In this document: positions 33,625 to 42,737 of the stretch, piece after piece
Layout of the letters: the number at the start of each line of letters is the position of its first letter
Numbering within the stretch: position 1 is the stretch's first letter
DNA from: Gammaproteobacteria bacterium
Lineage (GTDB): Bacteria > Pseudomonadota > Gammaproteobacteria > Pseudomonadales > Porticoccaceae
Length of the DNA: 64,000 nt
Direction: 5' to 3'
Assembly: GCA_018069465.1 (NCBI GenBank)
Contig: JAGPUW010000025.1
Span: forward strand, 496,001-560,000
Translations under genes and position numbers: made by a program
The notes under the pieces: generated by a model
Told to the model about the DNA's origin: nothing
The model's input: the letters and a program-made list of their open reading frames with translations, nothing else
The model's database searches: none

Positions 33625-36030
33625 CTAACCTTTGCTTGATTTTTTAAGAGATTCAAGCAGTGCCATCGCTTCTTCTTTACCCTCAAAATCCTTTTCTGAG
33701 TCTAGTGCACGAGTCAACTCCGCACGCGCGGCAGCGTGATCATTTGTAGCCAGATAAGCTTTGCCAAGGTGGAAGCGTAACAGCGGCTCTCCGGGTACCG
33801 ATTGCACTGCGCGCTTGAGTACAACAAGCGCTTGCTCGTTTTCACCCAGGCGTAAATGAATCCAACCGATGGTATCGAGATAGGCCGGGTTAGAGGCATC
33901 GCTAATTTGATTAACAATAGTACACGCTCGCTGGGCACTGGCCGCATCATCGCGATAGGTGGCCAGTAACATGGCCAAATTATTCAGCGTGCTGTCAGAA
34001 CGCTCACCCGCTGACAATAGGGCTTCGTATTCGCTAATTGCACCTTCATAATCGCCAGTAGAGGTCAGCAAAAGTGCCAGACGCTGGCGTAGGGCGACAG
34101 CACCATCGCTAGCGCTAATACCCTGGGAAAGAATATCCACCGCATCAGCCGTTTTTTGCTGCTTCAGTTTCAAGCTCGCCAAAGTACGGTAGGGAAGCCA
34201 CCAGGCGGGATTACTGGAAATAGCCTGTCGTAAATATTTTTCTGATGTCGAATAATGCTTGCTACCAAGTTCAATCTCACCCAATAAATTGTAAGCGTAG
34301 GCAGAATCAGGGTGTTTTTTTACATGATCGAGAAGAAATTCCAGAGCCAATTCTTTGCGATCAGAGACGAGTAAACTAGTGATCTTTGCCGTCATAGGCT
34401 CTATCGCAGCGGGTTGCTCGGCAAGGGCACGATCAAACCAGCTGACTGCTTTGTCGTGCTCGCCCTGCCCCTGATAGGCAATACCGGTGAAATAATAACC
34501 ACTGAGCACAGCGTCCTCTGTCGCTATTAATGCCTTAGAAACCTCGTGCACAGAAGACCACTGACCCTGACTAACATAAATTTTAGCCAGTGCCTCAAGT
34601 ATCTGGCGATTACTGGGTGACAGCGCCCTGGCCTGCTCTAAGACCACCACTGCCTCATCAGTACGTTGTTGAATTTGATACAAGTTACTCAGAGAAAGAT
34701 AGGTAGATATTTGACCCGGCTTGGCCGTCTTCAATTGCAAGAGGTAATTAATCGCCAGATTAACTTCGCCGTTGCGACGATGGCTTTCTGCAATTAACGC
34801 TAGCGCAACAATGTCTTTAGGGTGGGCTTTTAAAACCGTTCGTAAATCCGCTATCGCAGCGTCTGGCTGATCGGCAACAAGGGCGAGTCTGGCCCGTGTC
34901 GTCAATGCATCGGGGTCCTCTGGATTCAGTTCTAAAACGGCCTCGAGGATCTCATTGGCCTTGTCAATATTTCCCTGGCCACGATAGAGATCGGCAAGGC
35001 GCGAACTGGCAGTGATGGCCGCCGGTTTACCGGCAAAGTATTCAACAGTATCTTCATAGCAGGATATAGCTTTATCGATCTCTTTACGTGAGACATAAAC
35101 TTCACCCAGCGTTGTTCTAAAATCGACAACATCGGGATAAGCCAGAATCAACTCAATAAGAGCGGGCTCAACATTCTCCAGCTCACCACTGGTGAGACGT
35201 AGCTTGAGCAGGGCGATATTGGACTCCACGTGGCCGGGATGCGCATCAATAAACGCCTGTAAATAGGCCTCAGCCTTAAGGGCCTGACCCTGATGATTAT
35301 AAAAATCAACAATGGTTTGGCGGTGAGAATAGGTATCGGGTTCGAGGCTGGCAATTGATTTCAACTGTTCACCCGCAGCATCATATTGCTTTTGAAAAAC
35401 ATAAATCTGAGCCAACAAAGTCATCATCGTTATATTGTCAGCCTCATGCTTGAGGGCCGCATTCAACACAGCCTCAGCCTCAGCATACTCTCGTGCCTGG
35501 GTGTGCAGAGAGGCAAGTAATATAGACGCATCATTATTTTGCGGGTCAATATCGAGTGCCTCACGGGCTAAAAGACGCGACTTATCGGCATCACCTTTAA
35601 TGGCGAGACCAGCAGCTTTAACACTCAAGGCGGGTGAATAACCCGGGTTACGTACTAAGGCCTTATCTGCTAGCCCAATAGCCAGATCCGGTTCTTGCGC
35701 CAATAAATAGAGACGCGCCAGCAGAGTGGTAGTGAGGTTATTCTCAGGATCTAACTCCAGCGTACGTCGGTACTGAGCCGCCGCTTTTGACCACTCATGT
35801 AACTTACCGAGGGTTTCACCATAACGCACATTGGCAGCGACATCCTTAGGATCAATTTGCAATACATTTTGATAGCTAATCCGGGCTTTTTCGTAATCTT
35901 TTATTTCAAAGTTTTGATCACCTTGAGCCATATATTTAGACTTGCGACCCTCAACACCATCACAAGCTGACAACAACAGAGTAACAACACATAGGGCGAG
36001 CAGAGAACGAGCCAGGCTAATCATCATCAA
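33625..36030 (-). CDS. prsT: PEP-CTERM/exosortase system TPR-repeat lipoprotein PrsT
   Basis: This 801-residue lipoprotein begins with a signal peptide and lipobox LLSAC (acylated Cys at 23). After it come some twenty tetratricopeptide repeats covering almost the whole chain, with recurring pairs such as YEKARISYQNVLQIDPKD and WSKAAAQYRRTLELDPEN. It matches the TPR lipoprotein that accompanies exosortase/PEP-CTERM polysaccharide loci. It probably sits in the outer membrane facing the periplasm and acts in assembly or export. It is the last gene of the locus, downstream of the WecA-like and exosortase genes. Three ATG codons occur at the start (36030, 36027, 36024), so the exact one is uncertain. 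Confidence 0.92.
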   Translation of the reverse strand: MMMISLARSLLALCVVTLLLSACDGVEGRKSKYMAQGDQNFEIKDYEKARISYQNVLQIDPKDVAANVRYGETLGKLHEWSKAAAQYRRTLELDPENNLTTTLLARLYLLAQEPDLAIGLADKALVRNPGYSPALSVKAAGLAIKGDADKSRLLAREALDIDPQNNDASILLASLHTQAREYAEAEAVLNAALKHEADNITMMTLLAQIYVFQKQYDAAGEQLKSIASLEPDTYSHRQTIVDFYNHQGQALKAEAYLQAFIDAHPGHVESNIALLKLRLTSGELENVEPALIELILAYPDVVDFRTTLGEVYVSRKEIDKAISCYEDTVEYFAGKPAAITASSRLADLYRGQGNIDKANEILEAVLELNPEDPDALTTRARLALVADQPDAAIADLRTVLKAHPKDIVALALIAESHRRNGEVNLAINYLLQLKTAKPGQISTYLSLSNLYQIQQRTDEAVVVLEQARALSPSNRQILEALAKIYVSQGQWSSVHEVSKALIATEDAVLSGYYFTGIAYQGQGEHDKAVSWFDRALAEQPAAIEPMTAKITSLLVSDRKELALEFLLDHVKKHPDSAYAYNLLGEIELGSKHYSTSEKYLRQAISSNPAWWLPYRTLASLKLKQQKTADAVDILSQGISASDGAVALRQRLALLLTSTGDYEGAISEYEALLSAGERSDSTLNNLAMLLATYRDDAASAQRACTIVNQISDASNPAYLDTIGWIHLRLGENEQALVVLKRAVQSVPGEPLLRFHLGKAYLATNDHAAARAELTRALDSEKDFEGKEEAMALLESLKKSSKG

Positions 36031-36112
36031 ATACCGCTAAAGTACAATAAGCACTTATTGTCACCATATAATATGTCAGCGATTTTACAAATATTAGAAA
36101 CTGACAATATCC

Positions 36113-37747
36113 TTAGAAAAACAGGCCCAAAGAAAGGGTAAAAAACACAAGAGATTGAACATGACGAAGAGTTGATTTTCTGAAGAAGTGACTTTCAGAC
36201 AAATATTCGATCATAAAGAAAAGCATAATCAATTCGCTAATATGTCGACCAACATAAAGTGGCGCTTCGTTTAGAATAGATATAGTTGATACCACTGGCA
36301 CCGCCGATATCAACAATAAGTCAGTGGGCGTTAACCTGAAATACCGCGATCCGGTGAAGGGATTAAGAAACAAAACAAGAAGAAATCCAGAACTCAAACC
36401 GAGGAATAACAATCTTGACACCCAGGGGTGGTCAAGGGGGAGCTTCATGGCACAAAAGACAACTACAGTAGCAGCGATGTAATTTATAGGTTTTTCTAAA
36501 TAATAGTACTTGCCATGACGCAGGAAAAGAGAATTACCGGCCGATACCAGAAATAACACAGCGCAAAGTAGGGCAACGTCCCGGGACTGAATCGAACTGT
36601 AAATAGATACCCCAGCAACAAATACGAGCAACACCCCAGCGACCGCAATATTTAATGACAAGAAACTAAAACGCCGCAATATGCCGGGAGATAAAATCGC
36701 ACCCGACGACCTGGAATAGCCTCGAATACGAACAACAAGCTCACGCAACACTGCTTGTTTTTGAATAGACGATATATAAGCCAGCATGGCAGTCACGAGC
36801 AAAAAATAGCCCAGCAATAAAGCATCATGTTGATGGCCCAATAAAAAGGCACCGCAAGCTATTGCCAGTTGAAAGATATAAAAAACGATGACAACCTGGA
36901 GATGGCTTAGACCTAGATCGAGCAAACGATGGTGGATATGTCTTTTGTCTGCTCGAAAAGGTGAGTGTCCAAGATATAAGCGCTTGGCAAATACAAGGCA
37001 GGTATCAACGACAGGTACGCTTAACAACAATAAAGGAAACAGGGGGCTCAGCGACAAATCTGCTTTCTGCGTGAGGTATAAACTCGAAGAGACAGCAATA
37101 AGACCTAGAAACTGACTACCCGTATCACCCATAAAAATTTGCGCCGGATGACCGTTATAACGTAGAAAACCAATTAAGGAGCCGATGGCAGAAATACAAA
37201 CGATGACAAGCCCTGCATCATTGGCTTGATAAGCAAGAATAGCGACAACACAAAACACAATCATCGCCGTACCACCAGCAAGACCATCAAGCCCGTCTAT
37301 AAGGTTCATTGCATTGATAACAGCAACGATAACAATCACTGTCAATAACTCACTAACGAAAACAGGCAACAAATCAAAGGGTAAAAAGGGTAATGCCAGA
37401 ATGCTAACCTCACCAAACTTAACAAATATGACTGAAGAAACTAACTGACCCAGCAGTTTCATTGCATAGTGAAGTTCGTAGCGGTCATCGAGCACACAAA
37501 ACACAAAAAGAATGGCGACAGCACCCAACAGCCCTGTTTTAAAGGGCGAATCCGGAACCCAGAAAATAGCGCCCAGCAGCCACGCCGGAACCATCGCTAT
37601 ACCGCCAATTCTCGGTATCCCCTGCGCGTGCACCTTGCGGGCATTGGGCATATCGACGAGTTTAAGCACCACTGAAAAGCGTCGCAATGGCGTCAGCAAA
37701 ATAATGGTGCCGAGCAGAGAAAAGAGCAGAGAAGACAGGTAGGTCAC
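36113..37747 (-). CDS. WecA/MraY-family sugar-phosphate transferase with C-terminal membrane extension
   Basis: The N-terminal 320 residues are a polyprenyl-phosphate N-acetylhexosamine-1-phosphate transferase. They show KVHAQGIPRIGG, Asp87-Asp88, NAMNLIDGLDG (145-155), FMGDTGS (205-211) and DKRHIHHRLL (267-276). This enzyme would start the lipid-linked repeat unit by adding a sugar phosphate, probably GlcNAc-1-P, to undecaprenyl phosphate. It is much longer than usual (544 versus about 350). The extra 200 residues form additional hydrophobic segments of unknown function (for example LNIAVAGVLLVFVAGVSIY and LLFLGLSSGFLLVLFLNPF). It lies 19 bases after the exosortase gene on the same strand. 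Confidence 0.9.
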   Translation of the reverse strand: MTYLSSLLFSLLGTIILLTPLRRFSVVLKLVDMPNARKVHAQGIPRIGGIAMVPAWLLGAIFWVPDSPFKTGLLGAVAILFVFCVLDDRYELHYAMKLLGQLVSSVIFVKFGEVSILALPFLPFDLLPVFVSELLTVIVIVAVINAMNLIDGLDGLAGGTAMIVFCVVAILAYQANDAGLVIVCISAIGSLIGFLRYNGHPAQIFMGDTGSQFLGLIAVSSSLYLTQKADLSLSPLFPLLLLSVPVVDTCLVFAKRLYLGHSPFRADKRHIHHRLLDLGLSHLQVVIVFYIFQLAIACGAFLLGHQHDALLLGYFLLVTAMLAYISSIQKQAVLRELVVRIRGYSRSSGAILSPGILRRFSFLSLNIAVAGVLLVFVAGVSIYSSIQSRDVALLCAVLFLVSAGNSLFLRHGKYYYLEKPINYIAATVVVFCAMKLPLDHPWVSRLLFLGLSSGFLLVLFLNPFTGSRYFRLTPTDLLLISAVPVVSTISILNEAPLYVGRHISELIMLFFMIEYLSESHFFRKSTLRHVQSLVFFTLSLGLFF

Positions 37748-37766
37748 AACAAATCCTCAGGCAGAT

Positions 37767-39347
37767 TCAATCGGGCACATAGGGTTGCAGAATCGAATAA
37801 TGCAAACCCATAAATGATTGTAGTAATTCATCTTTTGTGGCGAGGTCATCTTCCTTACTGACCAATGTTGTAAAACGCACCAGGGCGCCATCGGTGCGAT
37901 TACTGATCAGCGCATCAAGGAAAAGATGCCATTTAACAGCGTATTCACTGGTAATATGCCGCCCTTGTTGCTGAAACCAATAATAAACTAACTGACTGTA
38001 GTCACCCTTCGTTATCAACACTCGGTTTGCCTTTAATGGCTTTCCATCCTGGCCATTGATTGGCAATTCAACGATGCTTAGTTCGTTTATCTGCCAGCCA
38101 CCACCGGGGATACAACTTCGCGGCGAATGCGCTGACTGGCCCTTTCTCTGCGAGGCGTAATATGCCGTGTAAAAATTGACGTTGCTGCCCTTGCCATCAT
38201 TGTAATCGACCAATATATAGTCATCGAACTTCAAGGCATCAATATAAACTGAATCCATAACACGACGCTGGCCAGTCCACGTCCCTAGAAACATAGGGTA
38301 GGTACTAAAATGTAAGCGCTGTGGAATAACATCTTCGCGTGCCGGCAGCAACAGCGAAGCTAAGGAGAAAACCAGGGCGATAAGCACAGAAATGACAAAT
38401 GATTTAGGAATAGCGCGAAGGGATTTAGGAGCCTTATTGCGTGGCGCTGGCAAAGTCAAAGAAAAAGCATCGGCAAAAGCAGTTTTTCTATCGAACACTC
38501 GATTGAATAGCCATATCTCTAAAAACAGGATGGCCAGCGATATCATAAACACCACCCAGCCTTCAAAAAAATGCAGGACACCTTCGGTCAGTGCTGAGCC
38601 AAATCGATTGACAGAAACCCCGATAACGCCTATCCGCACACTATTCATGATAACCGTTATAGGTATAACAGATAAAAATACGGCGAGACGCTGCCACCAC
38701 GGCGCTTTAAATATATAGGCTGCAATAAAGCCAATCGACAGCAGGGGAAAGAGGTAATTTAAGCCCGAGCACGCCTCTACGACCTGTAACTTCATTGCCC
38801 CAAGATCAATAACATTACCCTGAAGGTAGACGGGTATGCCAAATATACGGATAAACAAAACACCCAGTTCAGAAGATATTAACTGTAGCTTTGCCGACAG
38901 ATTATTGTAAATAAAGTTTGGTAAGGGAATGGTAAAAAATAGAATGATGAGTGCGGGAACAAATTTAAAAAAGTCACGCACACCTGAGATCGACAGCACA
39001 AAACCTACGATAACCAAGAGATACGCATATTGAGTCACCGTGTACAGGCTGGCTAGCTCTCCCGCTATCTGCAAAGCAAAGCCCAATATAACCACTAAAG
39101 GACCCAGCCAGCTGCCCTGTAAAACCCTTAGTGCCAAGTCATCTTTGTTACACCACAGGAAAAAAGCGGCAACAAAGGGTAAAAATATCGCATGGCTGTA
39201 CTCATCAGTACCCAACCACTTGCCCACCATATGATCCAGGGCTGCATAAAAAGGGATGATCAGCACGCCAGCCACTATCAGTAAAGCTACCCAAAAATAT
39301 GCTGGGTATCGATACTCACATACAGGCTGCACTTCTCTAATATTCAT
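37767..39347 (-). CDS. Exosortase with fused EpsI domain (resembles the VPLPA-CTERM exosortase XrtD type)
   Basis: The first 290 residues are a polytopic exosortase with the proposed triad Cys193 (EACSGLNYL), Arg238 (MNSVRIG) and His259 (HFFEGWVVF). The last 190 residues are an EpsI (DUF3485) domain with FLGTWTG and HSPRSCIPGGGW. Exosortases cut the C-terminal PEP-CTERM-type tails of secreted proteins at the inner membrane and probably transfer them to another anchor. In many genomes the two parts are separate genes; a fusion is, as I recall, typical of the XrtD class that recognises VPLPA tails. The candidate target at 62370-62924 has such a tail. It overlaps no neighbour but is one base from the next gene. 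Confidence 0.93.
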   Translation of the reverse strand: MNIREVQPVCEYRYPAYFWVALLIVAGVLIIPFYAALDHMVGKWLGTDEYSHAIFLPFVAAFFLWCNKDDLALRVLQGSWLGPLVVILGFALQIAGELASLYTVTQYAYLLVIVGFVLSISGVRDFFKFVPALIILFFTIPLPNFIYNNLSAKLQLISSELGVLFIRIFGIPVYLQGNVIDLGAMKLQVVEACSGLNYLFPLLSIGFIAAYIFKAPWWQRLAVFLSVIPITVIMNSVRIGVIGVSVNRFGSALTEGVLHFFEGWVVFMISLAILFLEIWLFNRVFDRKTAFADAFSLTLPAPRNKAPKSLRAIPKSFVISVLIALVFSLASLLLPAREDVIPQRLHFSTYPMFLGTWTGQRRVMDSVYIDALKFDDYILVDYNDGKGSNVNFYTAYYASQRKGQSAHSPRSCIPGGGWQINELSIVELPINGQDGKPLKANRVLITKGDYSQLVYYWFQQQGRHITSEYAVKWHLFLDALISNRTDGALVRFTTLVSKEDDLATKDELLQSFMGLHYSILQPYVPD

Positions 39348-40661
39348 TCAACTGACATCCCTTGGTGGCATCTTAAGTTTTGCATTCGCTGCACTCTTAT
39401 CCCTCAAACTCTTATCTTTTGTTGCTAACAAAATATTGAGAAAGGACTGCGCCAACACGTTTCTGTCGAAATTTTTCAAGACATAGTCTCCGCCACGCTC
39501 ACCCATGGCTGCACAATTGTCTTTTGAGCGGTATAAGGCGGTAATGGCAGCGGCAATCTGCTCTGCGCTCTCAGGTTCGATACAAATACCCGAGCCAGAC
39601 TTTTCGACAATTGTTTTAACCTCTCCCTCGACACCCAGGATGATGGGCTTACGCATAGCCATCGCCTCAAATATTTTTGATGGGATCACCGTTTTGAATA
39701 AATCTGATTTTTTTAACAAAACTAAACTGACATGACTAAGCGCCCATATAGCCGGCATACTAGCTCTTGGCACCTGACCGCATAGTGTTAGGTTAGTAAG
39801 CCCAAGCATCTCACAACGCGTCATCAATTTACTGCGCTCCGCGCCATCGCCGACCATCAAGATATGAATATTTTCTTCATGCTTAAGCAGCAAGGCTGCA
39901 TCGAGCAGAGCATTGAGCCCATGCGCCATACCGTGAGTGCCGATATAGGCCGCCACAAACTTGCCTTGTAGTTGCTCGCCAAGTGCGGCAGGCAAGCCAT
40001 CGTCGGGCGACATGCCCTCCTTAGCGTTGTGCTTTTCGGGATCGAAAAAGGAAGGATCCACGCCATTGTAGACAACATCAATTTTATGGCTATCGATTCC
40101 ACGAGCCAGGATATGTGCCTTAAAAGCCTGTGTCACGACAACAATATGCTCTGCTTTTCGATAACAGAAATTTTCTATTCTCTCTAATATTGCGATTATT
40201 TTTTTATTTTTAATAGCGCCCACTGCAATAATTGACTCAGGCCATAAATCGCGTATTTCCAATACCCAGGGAATGCCTTTTATGCGACTGACAAAGTACC
40301 CCGCCCAGCCGTTAAAAAATTGTGGCGATGTACTGATTAGCACATCGTGGCGACCATAATTGAAGCAGCAAAAAATGCTCATCAACATATAGGAAATATA
40401 ACCGAGGGTGCGTTTTATAAAGCCCTCATTAGCAGAGATCCAGGTCCACAGCCTTATCACCTCTATCCCGTCAACAGTTTCGCGTTGAAATAATTTATTG
40501 CGATACCCTGCATAGACTTCACCACGGGGGTGGTTTGGCTGACAGGTCACTACCGTTACCTTATGACCCTCCGCAACCCAATGCCTGCAGTGTTCGTAGG
40601 TGCGAGATGCGGGAGCATTGACCTCGGGTGGGAAATAGTGGGACAGGAATAGTATTCTCAT
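39348..40661 (-). CDS. Glycosyltransferase family 4 (WbuB-like)
   Basis: The start is the ATG at 40661 (MRILFLSHYFPPEVNAPA), overlapping the heparinase stop region; gaggag lies upstream. The 437-residue protein has the N-terminal glycine/HY-FPP acceptor motif, a linker EIRDLWPES, and the C-terminal GT-B donor half. There VAAYIGTHGMAHGLN and the sugar-nucleotide ExxxE-type region PSKIFEAMAMRKPIILG are visible. WbuB-like enzymes add fucosamine or related amino sugars to lipid-linked repeats. The actual sugar is unknown. It ends exactly one base before the exosortase start codon, so both are on one transcript. Confidence 0.9.
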   Translation of the reverse strand: MRILFLSHYFPPEVNAPASRTYEHCRHWVAEGHKVTVVTCQPNHPRGEVYAGYRNKLFQRETVDGIEVIRLWTWISANEGFIKRTLGYISYMLMSIFCCFNYGRHDVLISTSPQFFNGWAGYFVSRIKGIPWVLEIRDLWPESIIAVGAIKNKKIIAILERIENFCYRKAEHIVVVTQAFKAHILARGIDSHKIDVVYNGVDPSFFDPEKHNAKEGMSPDDGLPAALGEQLQGKFVAAYIGTHGMAHGLNALLDAALLLKHEENIHILMVGDGAERSKLMTRCEMLGLTNLTLCGQVPRASMPAIWALSHVSLVLLKKSDLFKTVIPSKIFEAMAMRKPIILGVEGEVKTIVEKSGSGICIEPESAEQIAAAITALYRSKDNCAAMGERGGDYVLKNFDRNVLAQSFLNILLATKDKSLRDKSAANAKLKMPPRDVS

Positions 40662-40663
40662 AA

Positions 40664-42454
40664 CTAACACTCTCCTCTCTTCGCCAGATCGCTTATCGCC
40701 ACGGTGGCAGCCTCAACGGCTACATTTTGTTGCAACACCTCAAAACAACATTTCCAGCTCGCAGGTAACCGCCCTCGCCATTCAAGCTCCAGAGCAGCGA
40801 CCCTCTGGCGGCAGCCAAAAGCCGGGAAACAATCTGCTTCTGTAATACTCACAAGCAGGTCACTGGAGAACGTAATTTTAATCACCGCCCCTTTATCCGG
40901 CTCCCACAGCCACAACACCCCATCGCGCTCTAGCAACTGATAGGGTGCTGCAAAGTGAAAACGCGTCACCGCCAGGTGTTGACCACTGCCGGTGAGCTCA
41001 TCACTCACCACTAAACCTTGATCAAAAAACCTTTCGATCTTACGTTGATGCACTACCCCACCCGGTAAATAAGCATAGGCATCGTGTCCACCGCTAAGGT
41101 GACAACTACCCTCCTCGCCCACACTCACCTCTGCCCGATAATTATTGGGCCGGCGCCCAAGGCGAAAAGCACTCCAGATTTCACCTTGCTCCTGCCCATC
41201 CACCATCACGGTATTATGGGCTGCCGTTGATCGACAATATTGACGTTCAGGGCTGTCCACATAGTCGAAAACCCCACTGTCGACAATTATTTTCTTAGCA
41301 CCCAGAACCCATTCAAAACTCAGCAAATCACAATGGGCATGTCCCGGCTGATAACTCACGCCCATGGGGCCACAATCCATCAGCAAATGTTCACTACCTC
41401 TGCGATAACCGTAATAACCGCTATCCTGCAATTCAATGAGCGCCAAGTCATCGCCGCTCCGTTGTGGGCAAAGCACAGCCAAACATTTTGCGTACTCAAG
41501 CAATTGCTCAGTACCAGGGGCGATTCCAGGGGCCGTATCTGAAAAGCCTGCCAGTGAGCCATCGGGTAAAGTCATTGCCCTAAGGCAATTAATGCCTTTT
41601 ATGACTGTCGCGACTAAAGACTCGCGAAGCACCGTTGGCGCCACATCAGGCATCGCCTGCGCAAGATTCAAACAGTCCAGACAGTCTTCAATACAGAGGG
41701 CGTGGTAAGTCGGTGTGCGCTCAACATGTCCCCCGTCCTCTAAAAATTGCGCTTTCAACTCTATGCTCAGTAAGTTAAATCCCTTTTTACGCCAGCGATC
41801 GGCATCGCAACCGGCAAAAAAAGTGCCGGAAAAAAACAGGGCAACAGCATTTTTAAATAAATGGTTAGCGCGCAAATGATGTTCAACCGTCATCTCTAAG
41901 GCATTAATCTGCAGGCCTAGTGACTCAAATACCCAGGGGGGAATGTCGCCACCACGCAACTTCACTCGGTGCAGGTATTTAATCCAGTTAACGACTCGTA
42001 AAGAGATTGGATAAGGATCCCATGCATCGGTAGTAGCAAGGGGATTGCATTGACACCAGCTTGCCATCAGCTCAAAAGCAAGCTTATCCTGCAAACCCTC
42101 AGCGACGGCCTCATCCTTAAGAAAATCAAAATAGTGCAAGTTATAACACCACAGTCGGGAGGCACCAGGCCGCCAACGGCTAGCAAGCACTTGCGCTAGG
42201 GCTCGACCCTCGTTAATAAAATTAAGGGTCGTGCCATCGACAAGTCGCGGCTCTGCATTTGTCACACCAGGACTCATACAAAATCTACTCTGGACAGCAA
42301 AGTCCAAATCGATAGGCTTTGGCTGTGCACCCCATTTACTTTGCACACGCTGGCGTAGCAAATAGTAAAGTTGCTTCAGCGATAGAGGCCTGAGAGTCCT
42401 CAGTAGCAGGGGTAATTGGTAGGGTGTGATTTTTGTCGACAAAACACAACTCAA
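40664..42454 (-). CDS. Heparinase II/III-like protein
   Basis: The 596-residue length is typical. An N-terminal (alpha/alpha) toroid covers about residues 60-330, with FYNLHYFDF-like NLHYFDF and WVNWIKYL-like VVNWIKYL. The C-terminal beta-sandwich has the family core MDCGPMGVSYQPGHAHCDLLSFEW, here split over residues 355-380, then VDSGVFDY and STAAHNTVMVDG. Members are polysaccharide lyases or accessory proteins in capsule and exopolysaccharide loci. No signal peptide is seen, so it may act in the cytoplasm or need another start. The start is TTG at 42454 without a clear binding site, so the N-terminus is uncertain. Confidence 0.88.
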   Translation of the reverse strand: MSCVLSTKITPYQLPLLLRTLRPLSLKQLYYLLRQRVQSKWGAQPKPIDLDFAVQSRFCMSPGVTNAEPRLVDGTTLNFINEGRALAQVLASRWRPGASRLWCYNLHYFDFLKDEAVAEGLQDKLAFELMASWCQCNPLATTDAWDPYPISLRVVNWIKYLHRVKLRGGDIPPWVFESLGLQINALEMTVEHHLRANHLFKNAVALFFSGTFFAGCDADRWRKKGFNLLSIELKAQFLEDGGHVERTPTYHALCIEDCLDCLNLAQAMPDVAPTVLRESLVATVIKGINCLRAMTLPDGSLAGFSDTAPGIAPGTEQLLEYAKCLAVLCPQRSGDDLALIELQDSGYYGYRRGSEHLLMDCGPMGVSYQPGHAHCDLLSFEWVLGAKKIIVDSGVFDYVDSPERQYCRSTAAHNTVMVDGQEQGEIWSAFRLGRRPNNYRAEVSVGEEGSCHLSGGHDAYAYLPGGVVHQRKIERFFDQGLVVSDELTGSGQHLAVTRFHFAAPYQLLERDGVLWLWEPDKGAVIKITFSSDLLVSITEADCFPAFGCRQRVAALELEWRGRLPASWKCCFEVLQQNVAVEAATVAISDLAKRGEC

Positions 42455-42737
42455 GGGCTGTGGAGCGGTACCAGAATCAAGGCACCTTCCATGTGCGGCT
42501 TACATTTCATGACTTAAAACTACCACTTACTGACAGAATCTTATGCCGAAACAACGATCCCGGCAGACCAGTAATCTAAAGCCATCCGAAGCACTATGTT
42601 ATAGGGATCTTTTGTTACAAGATGAATAAAGCCACTGATTAATGTTGAATTTATTCGCCGAAATATTACACAGAAAAAAACTCGGTATATTGACGCCGTA
42701 GCGCTAACACCGCTACCAACATCCCTTATTTCCCTCT

